Positions 8,281 to 16,234 of a stretch of 64,000 nucleotides of DNA are shown in pieces. Source of the DNA: Actinoplanes couchii (GTDB taxonomy: Bacteria; Actinomycetota; Actinomycetes; Mycobacteriales; Micromonosporaceae); the NCBI RefSeq assembly GCF_016862075.1, contig NZ_BOMG01000092.1, positions 60,181 through 124,180 of the forward strand. Direction: 5' to 3'. Numbering within the stretch: the first letter of the stretch is position 1; each line of letters opens with the position of its first letter. Made by a program: the position numbers and the translations under genes. Below the pieces are notes generated by a model. The model saw only the letters and a program-made list of their open reading frames with translations, was not told the DNA's origin and made no database searches.

Positions 8281-10536
8281 ATGTCGGAGCAGAGCGGCTG
8301 GGACGCCGACCTCGTGATGCGTGAGTCGCTGGGCACGTTGCGACCGGAGACGATCACAGCGGGGCTGGTCGGCGACCGGACGGTGCTGGTCTTCGCCGGC
8401 ACCGACGACGAAGGGCTGCCGGTACGGTTCGCCGACCTGGACACCGGGGCACTGCTGCCCGACCGGTCCCTGCTGCACAGCGCCCACCTGGTCACCCTCG
8501 GGCAAGGCGACGGCCGGGTGCTCCTGGCCACCGTCACGGCCCGGGGCACGATCGCGGTGCGGGACGCCTCGACCGGGGTGCCGATCGGACCGGCGATCTC
8601 CGGGCCTGCGTCGCCGGTGGCCGTCGGTGTCGGCCTGGCCGGGGGCCGGGAGGTGGTCACGGTGTCCGATGACGACACGGTTCGAGGCTGGGACATCCTT
8701 GCCGGTACGGAGATCGGCACGCCCGCCCCGATCCCCTCCGCCACCACGCTCGGGCCACTGACGGTGACCGCCGGACGGGCCGGGGAACTGTCGGTGAGCG
8801 GAGTCCGGTCGCCGTACTACGGTGGGGCGGTCCGATCGTTCGGCGGCTGGGCGCAGCGGGCCGGGCGCATCCTCGCCGTGCTCAACGGTGATCCGGCGAT
8901 CTTCTACGACGTCGAGGAGGGCGTCCCCTTCACCCGGGTACCGCTGCCCGAACTCCCCGAGGACCATCCGGTCGACGTGATCATCGGCGACGACGGTTTC
9001 CACCTCTGGGACGACGTCCGGCGCACCGAGATCATGCGCCGTCCGGAAGTGATCACCGCAGGCCGCTACCGCGAGAACGACGACCACGCGCACCTGGTCA
9101 CCGGATCCGCCGACGGTTCGGTACGGGTGTGGAACGTCAATCCCGGACAGCCGCTCGGCAATCCCGGCCAACTGCTCGGCAATCCCGGCCAGCCGCTCGG
9201 CAATCCCGGCCGACTCGGCAATCCCGGCCAGCTGATCGGCGGACCGTGGACCGGCCACACCGCCCCGGTCACCGCCGTCACGCTGGCCCAATGGCAGGGA
9301 CGCGAGGTAGCGGTGTCAGCCGACGCCTCGGGCACCGTGCGGATGTGGCCGCTCGACGGCCCGCTGCGCCACCCCGGCCACGGCGAACGGGTCAGCGCGA
9401 TCACCGGCGGCATAGTGGGCGGCCGCCCACTCTTCGCTTCCGGTGGAGACGACGGCACGATCCGCCGGTGGGATCCACTCACCGGCGCCCCCGTCGGCGC
9501 CCCGATCACATCCGGCCCCGTCGCCGGCCTGACCTTCGGCGGAGACATCCTGTTCTCCAGCAGCCCCGTCCCCGATGACGCCCAGCTTCCCGACAGCGAC
9601 ACTCCTACCGGCATTTCGCCCTCTCCCCGTGGCGTTCCAACTTCCAGCGACAACTCGGATGGTGATGACCGATCGGCCACTCCCGGCGGCGTTCCGAGAC
9701 CCAGCGACAGCTCGGATGGTGTCGGATCAGGGGTTCGGCGGTGGGATCCAGTGGCCGGCACTCCGCTCGGTGAGCCATTTCCCGACGGTGAGCGCCCGGC
9801 GAAGCCAAATCCCGGCGGCAGGCGCCTGACCGAACCACTTCCCGGCGGTGGGCAGCTGGCGGCGACCGTCGTGGATGACCGGCCGCTGATGGCTGCCGTC
9901 GACGGGATGGTGCTGCGGGTGTGGGACGCCGCGACCGGGACCGGGCATGCGACGATGCGGCTGCCGGGACCGGCGACGCTGCTGGATCTGGCGGTGCTCG
10001 ACGGGCGCCTGCTGGCTCTGACGGTGAGCGGCGGTTCGGCCGTGACCGGCGGTTCCTCCTGGGAGGACGGTGAGCGGATCACCCTCTGGGATGTGGCCGC
10101 CGCCGCACCGGTCCGGCCGCCGACAACGACCACCGACGACGGTTGTCATGGCGCGTTCGGACTGGTGGACGGTCGGCTGGTGGTGGCGCACGGTGTTGAC
10201 GCCGACAAGAACCGGGCGTCCGGTGAGGGCGTCTGGCCGGAGGAGACCGGCGACATCTACGTCCACGACGTCGCCACCGGCGAACCGGTCGCCGACTTCC
10301 GGGGCGAGGCCGGCTGGAACCAGCAACTCCTCCTGGTCGACGGCCTGGTCCTGCAGGCCGCCGCCGACGCGGTGCTCACCTGGGACGCCCGCACCGGCCG
10401 GCAGGCCGCGTCGCCGGTCCGCACCGGCACCGGCCAGTTCACGTGCGTCGCCGCGATCAAGGCCGACGGCCACATCCACGTCGCGGCCGGCGACTGGGCC
10501 GGAACCATCCGGATCTGGCAGATCCCACGCCCCTGA
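8281..10536 (+). CDS. WD40/beta-propeller repeat protein with internal repeat expansions
   Basis: A 751-aa soluble protein made of WD40-like blades (SADGSVRVWNV, DASGTVRMWPLDG, DDGTIRRWDPLTG, ADAVLTWDARTG, DWAGTIRIWQIPRP). There is no signal peptide, TM segment or catalytic domain, so it is probably a scaffold. Two loops are expanded: an in-frame LGNPGQP minisatellite near residues 290-320, and a Pro/Gly/Ser-rich stretch near 435-525 that contains a duplicated ~48-bp segment. ATG 8281 starts the first recognisable blade. The final codons form the first unit of the tandem array that continues past the stop. Partners are unknown. Confidence 0.85.
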   Translation: MSEQSGWDADLVMRESLGTLRPETITAGLVGDRTVLVFAGTDDEGLPVRFADLDTGALLPDRSLLHSAHLVTLGQGDGRVLLATVTARGTIAVRDASTGVPIGPAISGPASPVAVGVGLAGGREVVTVSDDDTVRGWDILAGTEIGTPAPIPSATTLGPLTVTAGRAGELSVSGVRSPYYGGAVRSFGGWAQRAGRILAVLNGDPAIFYDVEEGVPFTRVPLPELPEDHPVDVIIGDDGFHLWDDVRRTEIMRRPEVITAGRYRENDDHAHLVTGSADGSVRVWNVNPGQPLGNPGQLLGNPGQPLGNPGRLGNPGQLIGGPWTGHTAPVTAVTLAQWQGREVAVSADASGTVRMWPLDGPLRHPGHGERVSAITGGIVGGRPLFASGGDDGTIRRWDPLTGAPVGAPITSGPVAGLTFGGDILFSSSPVPDDAQLPDSDTPTGISPSPRGVPTSSDNSDGDDRSATPGGVPRPSDSSDGVGSGVRRWDPVAGTPLGEPFPDGERPAKPNPGGRRLTEPLPGGGQLAATVVDDRPLMAAVDGMVLRVWDAATGTGHATMRLPGPATLLDLAVLDGRLLALTVSGGSAVTGGSSWEDGERITLWDVAAAAPVRPPTTTTDDGCHGAFGLVDGRLVVAHGVDADKNRASGEGVWPEETGDIYVHDVATGEPVADFRGEAGWNQQLLLVDGLVLQAAADAVLTWDARTGRQAASPVRTGTGQFTCVAAIKADGHIHVAAGDWAGTIRIWQIPRP
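9154..9238 (+). repeat. In-frame 21-bp minisatellite in WD40 gene
   Basis: Roughly four copies of a 21-bp unit (core CTCGGCAATCCCGGCCAG) encode LGNPGQ(P/L). One copy is shortened by a multiple of three, so the frame is kept. Confidence 0.8.
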
Positions 10537-10745
10537 CCAGCACTCACCCACCGGACCCAGCGAATCCGCATTCCTCACCACGCACGTCCACCAGACCTGG
10601 GAGGTCCTACACCTCCGACCCGCACACGCCCACCAGACCCAGGAAGTCCCACGTCCCTCACGTCGCCCGACCGCCAGGTCCGGGAGATCCCGCGCCTCTG
10701 ACCCGAGCACGTCCACCGGGCCGGGGGACTCGCAGTCCCGCCCGC
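10513..10745 (+). repeat. Degenerate ~41-bp tandem array spanning the stop codon of the WD40 gene
   Basis: Six diverged units begin near 10513, 10555, 10595, 10637, 10678 and 10719, a period of 41-42 bp. Each contains a version of the CDS terminus (ATCTGGCAGATCCCACGCCC in the first, ACCTGGGAGGTCCTACACCT in the third), preceded by a CCACC(A/G)G block. The first unit is coding; the others lie between the stop and the convergent TetR gene. No spacers or cas genes are present, so it is not a CRISPR array. Confidence 0.7.
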
Positions 10746-10780
10746 GCTCCGGCGGCGGGCGGCCGCCACCGGGAAACGGC

Positions 10781-11371
10781 TCAGGGGGCGTAGCCGCGCT
10801 GGATGAAGGCGATCGTCTCGGTCAGGCCCTGTTCGATCTGGGTGGTGGAGAAGCCTCCGCTCTGCAGCAGGGCGGTGAGCCCCTGCAAGGCGGCGGCCAG
10901 CGGCAGCACCAGCAGGTCGACGTCGCCGGGGCGGACCTCGCCGCGTCGTTGACCGTCTTCGATCACGCGGTTCACCAGGCCGGTCAGGCGCCGGGTGGCC
11001 GCCACCAACTCCTCGGCGGCGTCCGGGTCGTGTTTGCGGGAGTACATCAGCTCCAGCAGGGCGGCGTTGTCGACGGAGAAGCTCATGTAGGCCCGGGCCA
11101 GCCGGTCCAGGCGGTCGGTGAAAGCGTCGCCGGCCTCGTGCAGCGCCGCGGTCATCACCTCGTCGAGGCGGTCGAAGCCCTCCATCGCCAGGGCGTCCAG
11201 CAGCGCCTGTTTGGTCTTGAAGTGGCGGCTCGGCGCGGCCGGGCTGACGCCTGCCTCGCGGGCCAGCTCCCGCAACGACAGCTCGGCGGCGCCCCGGCCG
11301 CGCAGGGTGTCCTCGGCGAGTGTCAGCAGCGTGGCCCGAAGGTCCCCGTGGTGGTAAGGGCGGATCTTCAT
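10781..11371 (-). CDS. TetR-family transcriptional regulator (WHG-type C-terminus)
   Basis: A 196-aa regulator. The helix-turn-helix is at residues ~20-60 (LSLRELAREAGVSPAAPSRH, FKTKQALLDAL). The C-terminal ligand domain, with YMSFSVDNAALLELMYS, resembles the WHG-type TetR C-terminal domain. It is divergent from the metallo-beta-lactamase-fold gene at 11451, whose promoter spacer contains GTGATCAC, a candidate operator. Regulation of that neighbour is the simplest inference. The ligand is unknown. Confidence 0.88.
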   Translation of the reverse strand: MKIRPYHHGDLRATLLTLAEDTLRGRGAAELSLRELAREAGVSPAAPSRHFKTKQALLDALAMEGFDRLDEVMTAALHEAGDAFTDRLDRLARAYMSFSVDNAALLELMYSRKHDPDAAEELVAATRRLTGLVNRVIEDGQRRGEVRPGDVDLLVLPLAAALQGLTALLQSGGFSTTQIEQGLTETIAFIQRGYAP

Positions 11372-11415
11372 ACCCCCACCCTACCGTGATGTGAGCGACG
11401 CCAACATAGTATGCG

Positions 11416-11444
11416 TTGACTACATTGTGATCACCGCCTACATT
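11416..11444 (+). promoter_or_regulatory. Promoter with embedded palindrome for MBL-fold gene (leaderless)
   Basis: TTGACT (11416-11421) and TACATT (11439-11444) are 17 bp apart. The start predicted 7 nt after the -10 is the A of the ATG at 11451, so the transcript should be leaderless. GTGATCAC, a perfect 8-bp palindrome, sits in the spacer at 11426-11433 and is a candidate TetR operator. Confidence 0.65.
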
Positions 11445-11450
11445 TGCGTC

Positions 11451-12482
11451 ATGACCATCGCTGCCCAGCTCGGCGGTAAGGCCGCCGGCGCACGCCGTAC
11501 CCGGGTGGAAGCCTCACCCCAGTTCTCCGAAGGCCGGTTCCGCAACACCGTGCCCACCGCCACCGGCATCCCCCTGACCGCGATCCCCCGGGTGGCCGCC
11601 TCCGCACTCGGCAGCCGGCGCCCGCACGGCCCGGTCCCGGTGATGAACCCGACCGCCGGAGAGAAAACCGGACTGCACATCACGTGGTACGGGCACTCCT
11701 CCGCCCTCGTCGAGATCGACGGCCACCGGATCATGCTCGACCCGGTGTGGAGCAACCGCTGCTCGCCGTCCCGGCTGGCCGGCCCGAAACGACTGCACGA
11801 GGCGCCGGTCCCGCTCGCCGACCTGCCCGCCCTGGACGCCGTGGTCATCTCCCACGACCACTACGACCACCTGGACATGCCGACCGTCCAGCAACTGGCC
11901 ACCCTGCAGCCGGGCATGCTGTTCGTGGTCCCGCTCGGCGTCGGCGCGCACCTGGAGACCTGGCAGGTGCCCGAGGCCAACATCGTCGAGCTGGACTGGA
12001 ACGAGAGCACCACCGTCGGCGACATCGCACTGGTCGCCACCCCGGCCCGGCACTTCTCCGGCCGCCGCGGGGTCAGCCGCGACGACACCCTCTGGGCCAG
12101 CTGGGTGATCAAGGGCCCGAACCGGAGCGTCTTCTACTCCGGCGACACCGGCTACTTCCCCGGCTTCGCCGACATCGGCGCCGAACACGGCCCGTTCGAC
12201 GCCACCCTGGTGCAGGTCGGGGCGTACAGCCCGGACTGGGCCGACATCCACATGTTCCCCGAGGAGGGTGTCACCACCCACCTGGACGTGCGCGGCGGCC
12301 TGATGATCCCGGTGCACTGGGCCACCTTCGACCTGGCCCCGCACCAGTGGGCCGAGCCGCCGGAGCGCACCTGGCGCGAGGCCAAGGCCCGCGACGTCCG
12401 CCTGGCCATCCCCCGCCCCGGCGAGCGGGTCGACGTGGACAACCCGCCGGAGATCGACGCCTGGTGGCAGCAGATCGCCTGA
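11451..12482 (+). CDS. MBL-fold metallohydrolase (UlaG/NAPE-PLD-like)
   Basis: A 343-aa metallo-beta-lactamase-fold hydrolase of the lactonase/phosphodiesterase-like branch. Metal ligands are visible in HDHYDHLD (near residue 140), then PARHFSGR, YSGDTGYF and the C-terminal VHWATFDLAP. These match the UlaG/NAPE-PLD group that binds two zinc ions. No signal peptide is seen; the first ~40 residues are basic and probably disordered. The start is fixed by the leaderless promoter. The divergent TetR gene probably represses it. The substrate is unknown. Confidence 0.87.
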   Translation: MTIAAQLGGKAAGARRTRVEASPQFSEGRFRNTVPTATGIPLTAIPRVAASALGSRRPHGPVPVMNPTAGEKTGLHITWYGHSSALVEIDGHRIMLDPVWSNRCSPSRLAGPKRLHEAPVPLADLPALDAVVISHDHYDHLDMPTVQQLATLQPGMLFVVPLGVGAHLETWQVPEANIVELDWNESTTVGDIALVATPARHFSGRRGVSRDDTLWASWVIKGPNRSVFYSGDTGYFPGFADIGAEHGPFDATLVQVGAYSPDWADIHMFPEEGVTTHLDVRGGLMIPVHWATFDLAPHQWAEPPERTWREAKARDVRLAIPRPGERVDVDNPPEIDAWWQQIA

Positions 12483-12500
12483 TCCCCGGCCGCCGGGCGC

Positions 12501-13319
12501 TCAGGCGATACTGCCGCCGTCGGCGATCAGCGTGCTGCCGGTCATGAAGTTCGCCAGGTCGGAGGCACAGAACAGCACGACCCGGGCGATGTCGTCGGGA
12601 ACCCCGGGCCGGCCGATCGGGCCGTTCACCATCAGCGGCGTCGGCGGCAGCTCGACCCCCTGCGCGGCCAGGGCGGCCATCGCCTCCTGCGCGGCCAGGA
12701 TGTTGCCCTCGGTCGGCACGTGACTCGGGGCGACACCGAGCACCCGGATGCCGGCCGGGGCCAGTTCCAGGGCCAGCTCCCGGGTCAGACCGCGGGCCGC
12801 GTGCTTGGAACTGACGTAGGCGGCCAGCCCCGGAGCACTCGCCCGGAACCCGGCCGTCGAGATGATGTTGACGATGGCGCCGCCGCCGGTCATCCGGCGG
12901 GCGGCCTCCCGGGCGCCGACGAAGGTGCCGCGGGCGTTGACGGCCTGCACCCGGTCCCACAGCTCGTCGGTCATCTCCAGAACCGGCATGGCCGGGAAGA
13001 TCCCGGCGTTGTTGACCCAGATCTCCAGCCCGCCGAGTTCGCTGACGGCCCGGTCGGCGAGCGCGCTGACCGAGCCCGAGTCGGTGACGTCCAGGGCGGC
13101 TCCGAGGGCGCTCACCCCGTACCGCCGGGAGAGGTCTTCGGCGGTCCGCACTGCCAGACCCTCCTCGATGTCGCCGATCAGCAGGTCGGCGCCGGCCTCG
13201 GCCAGCCGGGACGCGATGGCCGCGCCGAGCCCCCGGGCGCCGCCGGTGACGACCGCACGGCGACCGGACAGCGAGATCAGCTCGGAGAGGGATTTGCGGG
13301 AGACCTCAGAAGTCGACAT
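12501..13319 (-). CDS. SDR-family oxidoreductase
   Basis: A 272-aa short-chain dehydrogenase/reductase. It has the nucleotide-binding TGGARGLG near residue 25, NNAG near 100, the catalytic Ser in IISTAGF, and the YVSSK catalytic Tyr/Lys motif. An Asp after beta-2 (GDIEE) favours NAD(H) over NADP(H). ATG 13319 is used because upstream in-frame sequence overlaps the divergent tetR promoter. Its promoter region carries the 25-bp palindrome at 13324-13348, so the neighbouring TetR probably represses it. Confidence 0.9.
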   Translation of the reverse strand: MSTSEVSRKSLSELISLSGRRAVVTGGARGLGAAIASRLAEAGADLLIGDIEEGLAVRTAEDLSRRYGVSALGAALDVTDSGSVSALADRAVSELGGLEIWVNNAGIFPAMPVLEMTDELWDRVQAVNARGTFVGAREAARRMTGGGAIVNIISTAGFRASAPGLAAYVSSKHAARGLTRELALELAPAGIRVLGVAPSHVPTEGNILAAQEAMAALAAQGVELPPTPLMVNGPIGRPGVPDDIARVVLFCASDLANFMTGSTLIADGGSIA

Positions 13320-13323
13320 GCCG

Positions 13324-13348
13324 CAATGGCAACACACTGTTGCCATTG
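13324..13348. promoter_or_regulatory. Perfect 11-bp inverted repeat, probable TetR operator
   Basis: CAATGGCAACA (13324-13334) and TGTTGCCATTG (13338-13348) flank a 3-bp CAC centre. The site lies 4 bp upstream of the SDR start and overlaps the -35 of tetR, the classic position for a shared, autoregulating repressor site. Confidence 0.75.
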
Positions 13349-13374
13349 TCCGCAAGATCGGCGCCCGATAAGGT
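13346..13374 (+). promoter_or_regulatory. Promoter of tetR gene at 13383
   Basis: TTGTCC (13346-13351), 17 bp, then TAAGGT (13369-13374). The predicted transcription start is about 2 nt before the ATG at 13383, so the mRNA is practically leaderless. The -35 overlaps the palindromic operator. Confidence 0.55.
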
Positions 13375-13382
13375 TCGAGCCG

Positions 13383-13946
13383 ATGACCGACGAACCCCGA
13401 CGCACCCGCGGCGTGCAACGCGGCCCCCGCAGCACCCACGTCATCGAGAGCGTCCGCGCCGCCGCCCTCACCGAACTCGACCGGGTCGGCTTCGCCCGCC
13501 TCGCCATGGACGCCGTCGCCCGCACCGCCGGCGTCAGCCGCACCACCGTCTACCGGCGCTGGCCCACCAAGACCGCCCTGCTCGCCACGGTCGTCGAACC
13601 GGTCCTGCAGCGCTACGACACCGACCCCGACACCGGCACCGCCCGCGGCGACCTGATCGCCGCACTCGCCCTGATCAGAGCCAACTCGGCACTCCCCGAA
13701 GGACGCGCACTGATCGCCGCCGCCGGCGAACCCGACTCACAAGCCGTCGTCAGAGCCGCCAACGACCGTACGATCGCCATGCTCGAAAGGCTCCTGACCC
13801 GCGCCGTCGACCGCGGCGAGATCACCACCGACGTCCGCACCGTCGCCTACCTCGCCATGCAGGGCACCGTCATGTGGCCTCAGATCCGCGACACCCCACT
13901 GGACGACGCCGAACTCGAACGATTCGCCCGCGTCCTGCTGCCCTGA
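13383..13946 (+). CDS. TetR-family transcriptional regulator
   Basis: A 187-aa TetR repressor. The HTH (FARLAMDAVARTAGVSRTTV, then YRRWPTKTALL) is at residues ~40-75, after a basic N-terminal arm (RRTRGVQRGPRST). It is divergent from the SDR gene with a perfect 25-bp palindrome between them, so autoregulation and SDR repression are likely. Its last 67 bp overlap the 3' end of the convergent MFS gene. Confidence 0.9.
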   Translation: MTDEPRRTRGVQRGPRSTHVIESVRAAALTELDRVGFARLAMDAVARTAGVSRTTVYRRWPTKTALLATVVEPVLQRYDTDPDTGTARGDLIAALALIRANSALPEGRALIAAAGEPDSQAVVRAANDRTIAMLERLLTRAVDRGEITTDVRTVAYLAMQGTVMWPQIRDTPLDDAELERFARVLLP

Positions 13947-15148
13947 GTGATCAACCGCGTCCCGGTGCCCGCCGCCACGAACACCCCACCCAGCAGCAAC
14001 CAGCCCGGCAGCCCCAGCCCGATCGCCGTCGACGCCACCACGATCGGCGCGAACGCCCGCCCGATCGCCATCCCGGCCTGACTCACCCCCTGATAGGCAC
14101 CGGTGTTCGCCGGATCGGCCAACTCGAACGCCAGCTCCCAGCCACCCGCCTCGGACACGATCTCCCCGAACGTGTGCGCCGCCACCGCCACCACCAGCAG
14201 ACCCACCGCCGCCCACGTCCCCGGATAACCCGCCGCCGCGTACGCCACACACGCCACCAGCAACAACACCGTCCCGTTGCGGACCGCCCGGCCCGCGGAC
14301 GGCACATCGGTCACCAGCCGCGTCGCCCGCACCTGGAAGAACGTCACCAGCAACGTGTTCAGCACCAGCAACAACGCCACCGTCGCGTGCGGCGCCGTCG
14401 TATGCCCCGCCACCCACAACGGCATCCCCACGGTGAGCAGCACGAACTGGATCGCGATCACCGAGTGCAACGCCACCACCGACAGATACCGCCGATCCCG
14501 CAACGGCGCCGCCCCGGACTTCTCCGCCACGTCGACCGCGACGTCCGGCAACCGCCGCAACGCCACCGTCGACGACAACGTCAGCGCCGCCGCACTCAGC
14601 ACCGCCGTCAGATACGCCGGCCGGGTACCCACCGCCAGCGCCACCGCCGCCGCCCCGGAACCCGCCGCGATCGACACGTTGTCCACCACCCGCAACCGGG
14701 CCCGCACCGCGATCCGCCCCGCACCGGTGAACGCCCGCGCCACCAACGTCACCCGTGCCGTCCGCAACATCGACTCGGCACCCACCGCCACACACGCCAC
14801 CAGCACGAACATCACCGCGTTACGGGTCATCGCATACGCCACCAGCGCGCCCGCCTGCGTCACCACCACACCCAGCAGCACCCGCCGCGGCCCGAACCGG
14901 TCACTGAGCCGGCCGCCCAGATAGGACGTCAGCACCCCGACGAAACCGGCCACGGTCAGCCCCGCACCCACGGTCGCCGGACTCAACCCGACGACGGTCG
15001 TGAAGAACAGCGCGCTGACGCTGTACATCAGCCCCTTGGACGTCGACCCCGCCACCGTCGCCCACATCAGGGCACGTTCGATCGTTTTCACCTCGACAGT
15101 CGACCGCTTCGACGAACCACAAGCGATCGATGTAGCGTATTGCTTCAT
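13880..15148 (-). CDS. MFS transporter
   Basis: A 422-aa major facilitator with about 12 hydrophobic helices. The loop 2-3 signature GGRLSDRFGPRRVLLG is near residue 80. The longest frame starts at ATG 15148, whose start codon overlaps that of the divergent ArsR gene by two bases. GTG 15091, just before KTIERALMWATV, is a more economical start that leaves a 55-bp control region. The ArsR-type neighbour is the likely regulator. The 3' end overlaps tetR by 67 bp. Substrate unknown; probably drug or metabolite efflux. Confidence 0.87.
   Translation of the reverse strand: MKQYATSIACGSSKRSTVEVKTIERALMWATVAGSTSKGLMYSVSALFFTTVVGLSPATVGAGLTVAGFVGVLTSYLGGRLSDRFGPRRVLLGVVVTQAGALVAYAMTRNAVMFVLVACVAVGAESMLRTARVTLVARAFTGAGRIAVRARLRVVDNVSIAAGSGAAAVALAVGTRPAYLTAVLSAAALTLSSTVALRRLPDVAVDVAEKSGAAPLRDRRYLSVVALHSVIAIQFVLLTVGMPLWVAGHTTAPHATVALLLVLNTLLVTFFQVRATRLVTDVPSAGRAVRNGTVLLLVACVAYAAAGYPGTWAAVGLLVVAVAAHTFGEIVSEAGGWELAFELADPANTGAYQGVSQAGMAIGRAFAPIVVASTAIGLGLPGWLLLGGVFVAAGTGTRLITQGSRTRANRSSSASSSGVSRI
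15133..15138 (+). promoter_or_regulatory. Candidate -10 element (TAGCGT) of ArsR-type gene
   Basis: TAGCGT ends 8 nt before the ATG at 15147, with no ribosome binding site between. This is again the leaderless pattern seen at other regulators here. No convincing -35 at 17 bp. Confidence 0.35.
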
Positions 15149-16148
15149 GCCCGTGCTCTATCAGCTCGACGGACACGACCTGGCGGGCGTCCGGTTCGCG
15201 ATCTCCCCACTCGCCGAACTCGTCATGTCCCTGCGCACCTGGCGCGACCCCGGCCGCTACCCCGTCCACCTGCCGTGGATCCGCGCCACCCAACCCCTGC
15301 GCGACAAACTCGACACCGAGATGCTGTACGCGCTGATCACCGAGTGGCGCTGGACCCCCGACTTCCTCACGCCCCCACCACACTCCCCGCTCACCCGGGT
15401 CGAGGACGAACTCACCGCCCTCACCACCACACCCGCCGACACCATCCGGACCGAACTGCTGCAGCTGTACGGCGACGAACAGCACATCCCCGCCCCGTGG
15501 CACCACCCCGGCGCCCTCGGCCGGGCCGTGGAAGCCCTCGACGGCTACTGGAAACTCTGCTTCGCCCCGCACTGGCCCCGGATGCGCGCCCTCCTCGAAG
15601 GCGACGTCACCCACCGCGGCCGCGAGATCGCCCAGCACGGTTTAGCCGCCATGTTCGCCGGCCTGTCCCCCGGAGTGCGACTCACCGGCGACACCGTCGA
15701 GGTACACCTGGGATCCGGCCTCAGCTACCACCGCCGCACCGAAGGCGGCCTCACCCTCATCCCGTCGATGTGGAACCGCGGCGTCTCCGCACCGGTGTCC
15801 GCCACCATGCAGCCACACATCCTCTACCTGGCCCGCGGCAGCGCCAGCCTGTGGGAGGCCGAACCCCTGCCCGCACCCGGCGCCCTGGCCGGCCTCCTCG
15901 GCACCCACCGGGCCGGACTCCTGGCCCGCCTCGGCACACCCACCTCGTCGACCGAACTCGCCACCCGCCTCGGGGTGACCCCCACCGCGGTCAACCAGCA
16001 CCTCCGGGCCCTGCGCGCGGCGGGCCTGCTGACCAGCACACGACACGGCCGCTCGATGCTCTACCACCGAACGGACCTGGCCGACCGGCTGCTGGCCGCC
16101 GCCGTACCACCGGCTCCCGCCGCCGCGCCTCCTCTCGACAGCTGTTAA
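15147..16148 (+). CDS. ArsR-family regulator with DUF5937-like N-terminal domain; contains a TTA codon
   Basis: A 333-aa protein. The C-terminal ~75 residues are an ArsR-type winged helix (SSTELATRLGVTPTAVNQHL, LRAAGLLTSTRHGRSMLYHR). The N-terminal ~230 residues match the DUF5937 arrangement (VRFAISPLAELVMSLRTW) found in actinobacterial ArsR proteins. It is divergent from and probably controls the MFS gene. Codon 166 is TTA (15642-15644), very rare in high-GC actinomycetes, where the bldA tRNA that reads it appears late in development. Synthesis may therefore be stage-dependent. Confidence 0.85.
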   Translation: MPVLYQLDGHDLAGVRFAISPLAELVMSLRTWRDPGRYPVHLPWIRATQPLRDKLDTEMLYALITEWRWTPDFLTPPPHSPLTRVEDELTALTTTPADTIRTELLQLYGDEQHIPAPWHHPGALGRAVEALDGYWKLCFAPHWPRMRALLEGDVTHRGREIAQHGLAAMFAGLSPGVRLTGDTVEVHLGSGLSYHRRTEGGLTLIPSMWNRGVSAPVSATMQPHILYLARGSASLWEAEPLPAPGALAGLLGTHRAGLLARLGTPTSSTELATRLGVTPTAVNQHLRALRAAGLLTSTRHGRSMLYHRTDLADRLLAAAVPPAPAAAPPLDSC

Positions 16149-16234
16149 GGATATTTAAGGTTGTCGTTCTTGCGGGGTCGCTGAGAGGGCTGGTCCCCTT
16201 GACGCACCATCCCCGAAGCGAAGAGGTCGAGCCC

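Noticed and set aside
7354..9291. A 645-codon open frame on the minus strand through the ankyrin-like gene and on across the WD40 gene
   Set aside because: Only the part from 8226 downwards looks like protein. The extension is a GC-driven shadow opposite the WD40 gene and has no domain signal.
10513..10745. Possible CRISPR array
   Set aside because: Units are degenerate and directly contiguous without unique spacers, and no cas genes are in the window.
13340..16234. Huge Arg/His/Pro-rich open frame leading into the alginate-lyase-like gene
   Set aside because: Typical of the out-of-frame reading of high-GC genes. The tetR, MFS and ArsR genes explain this DNA.
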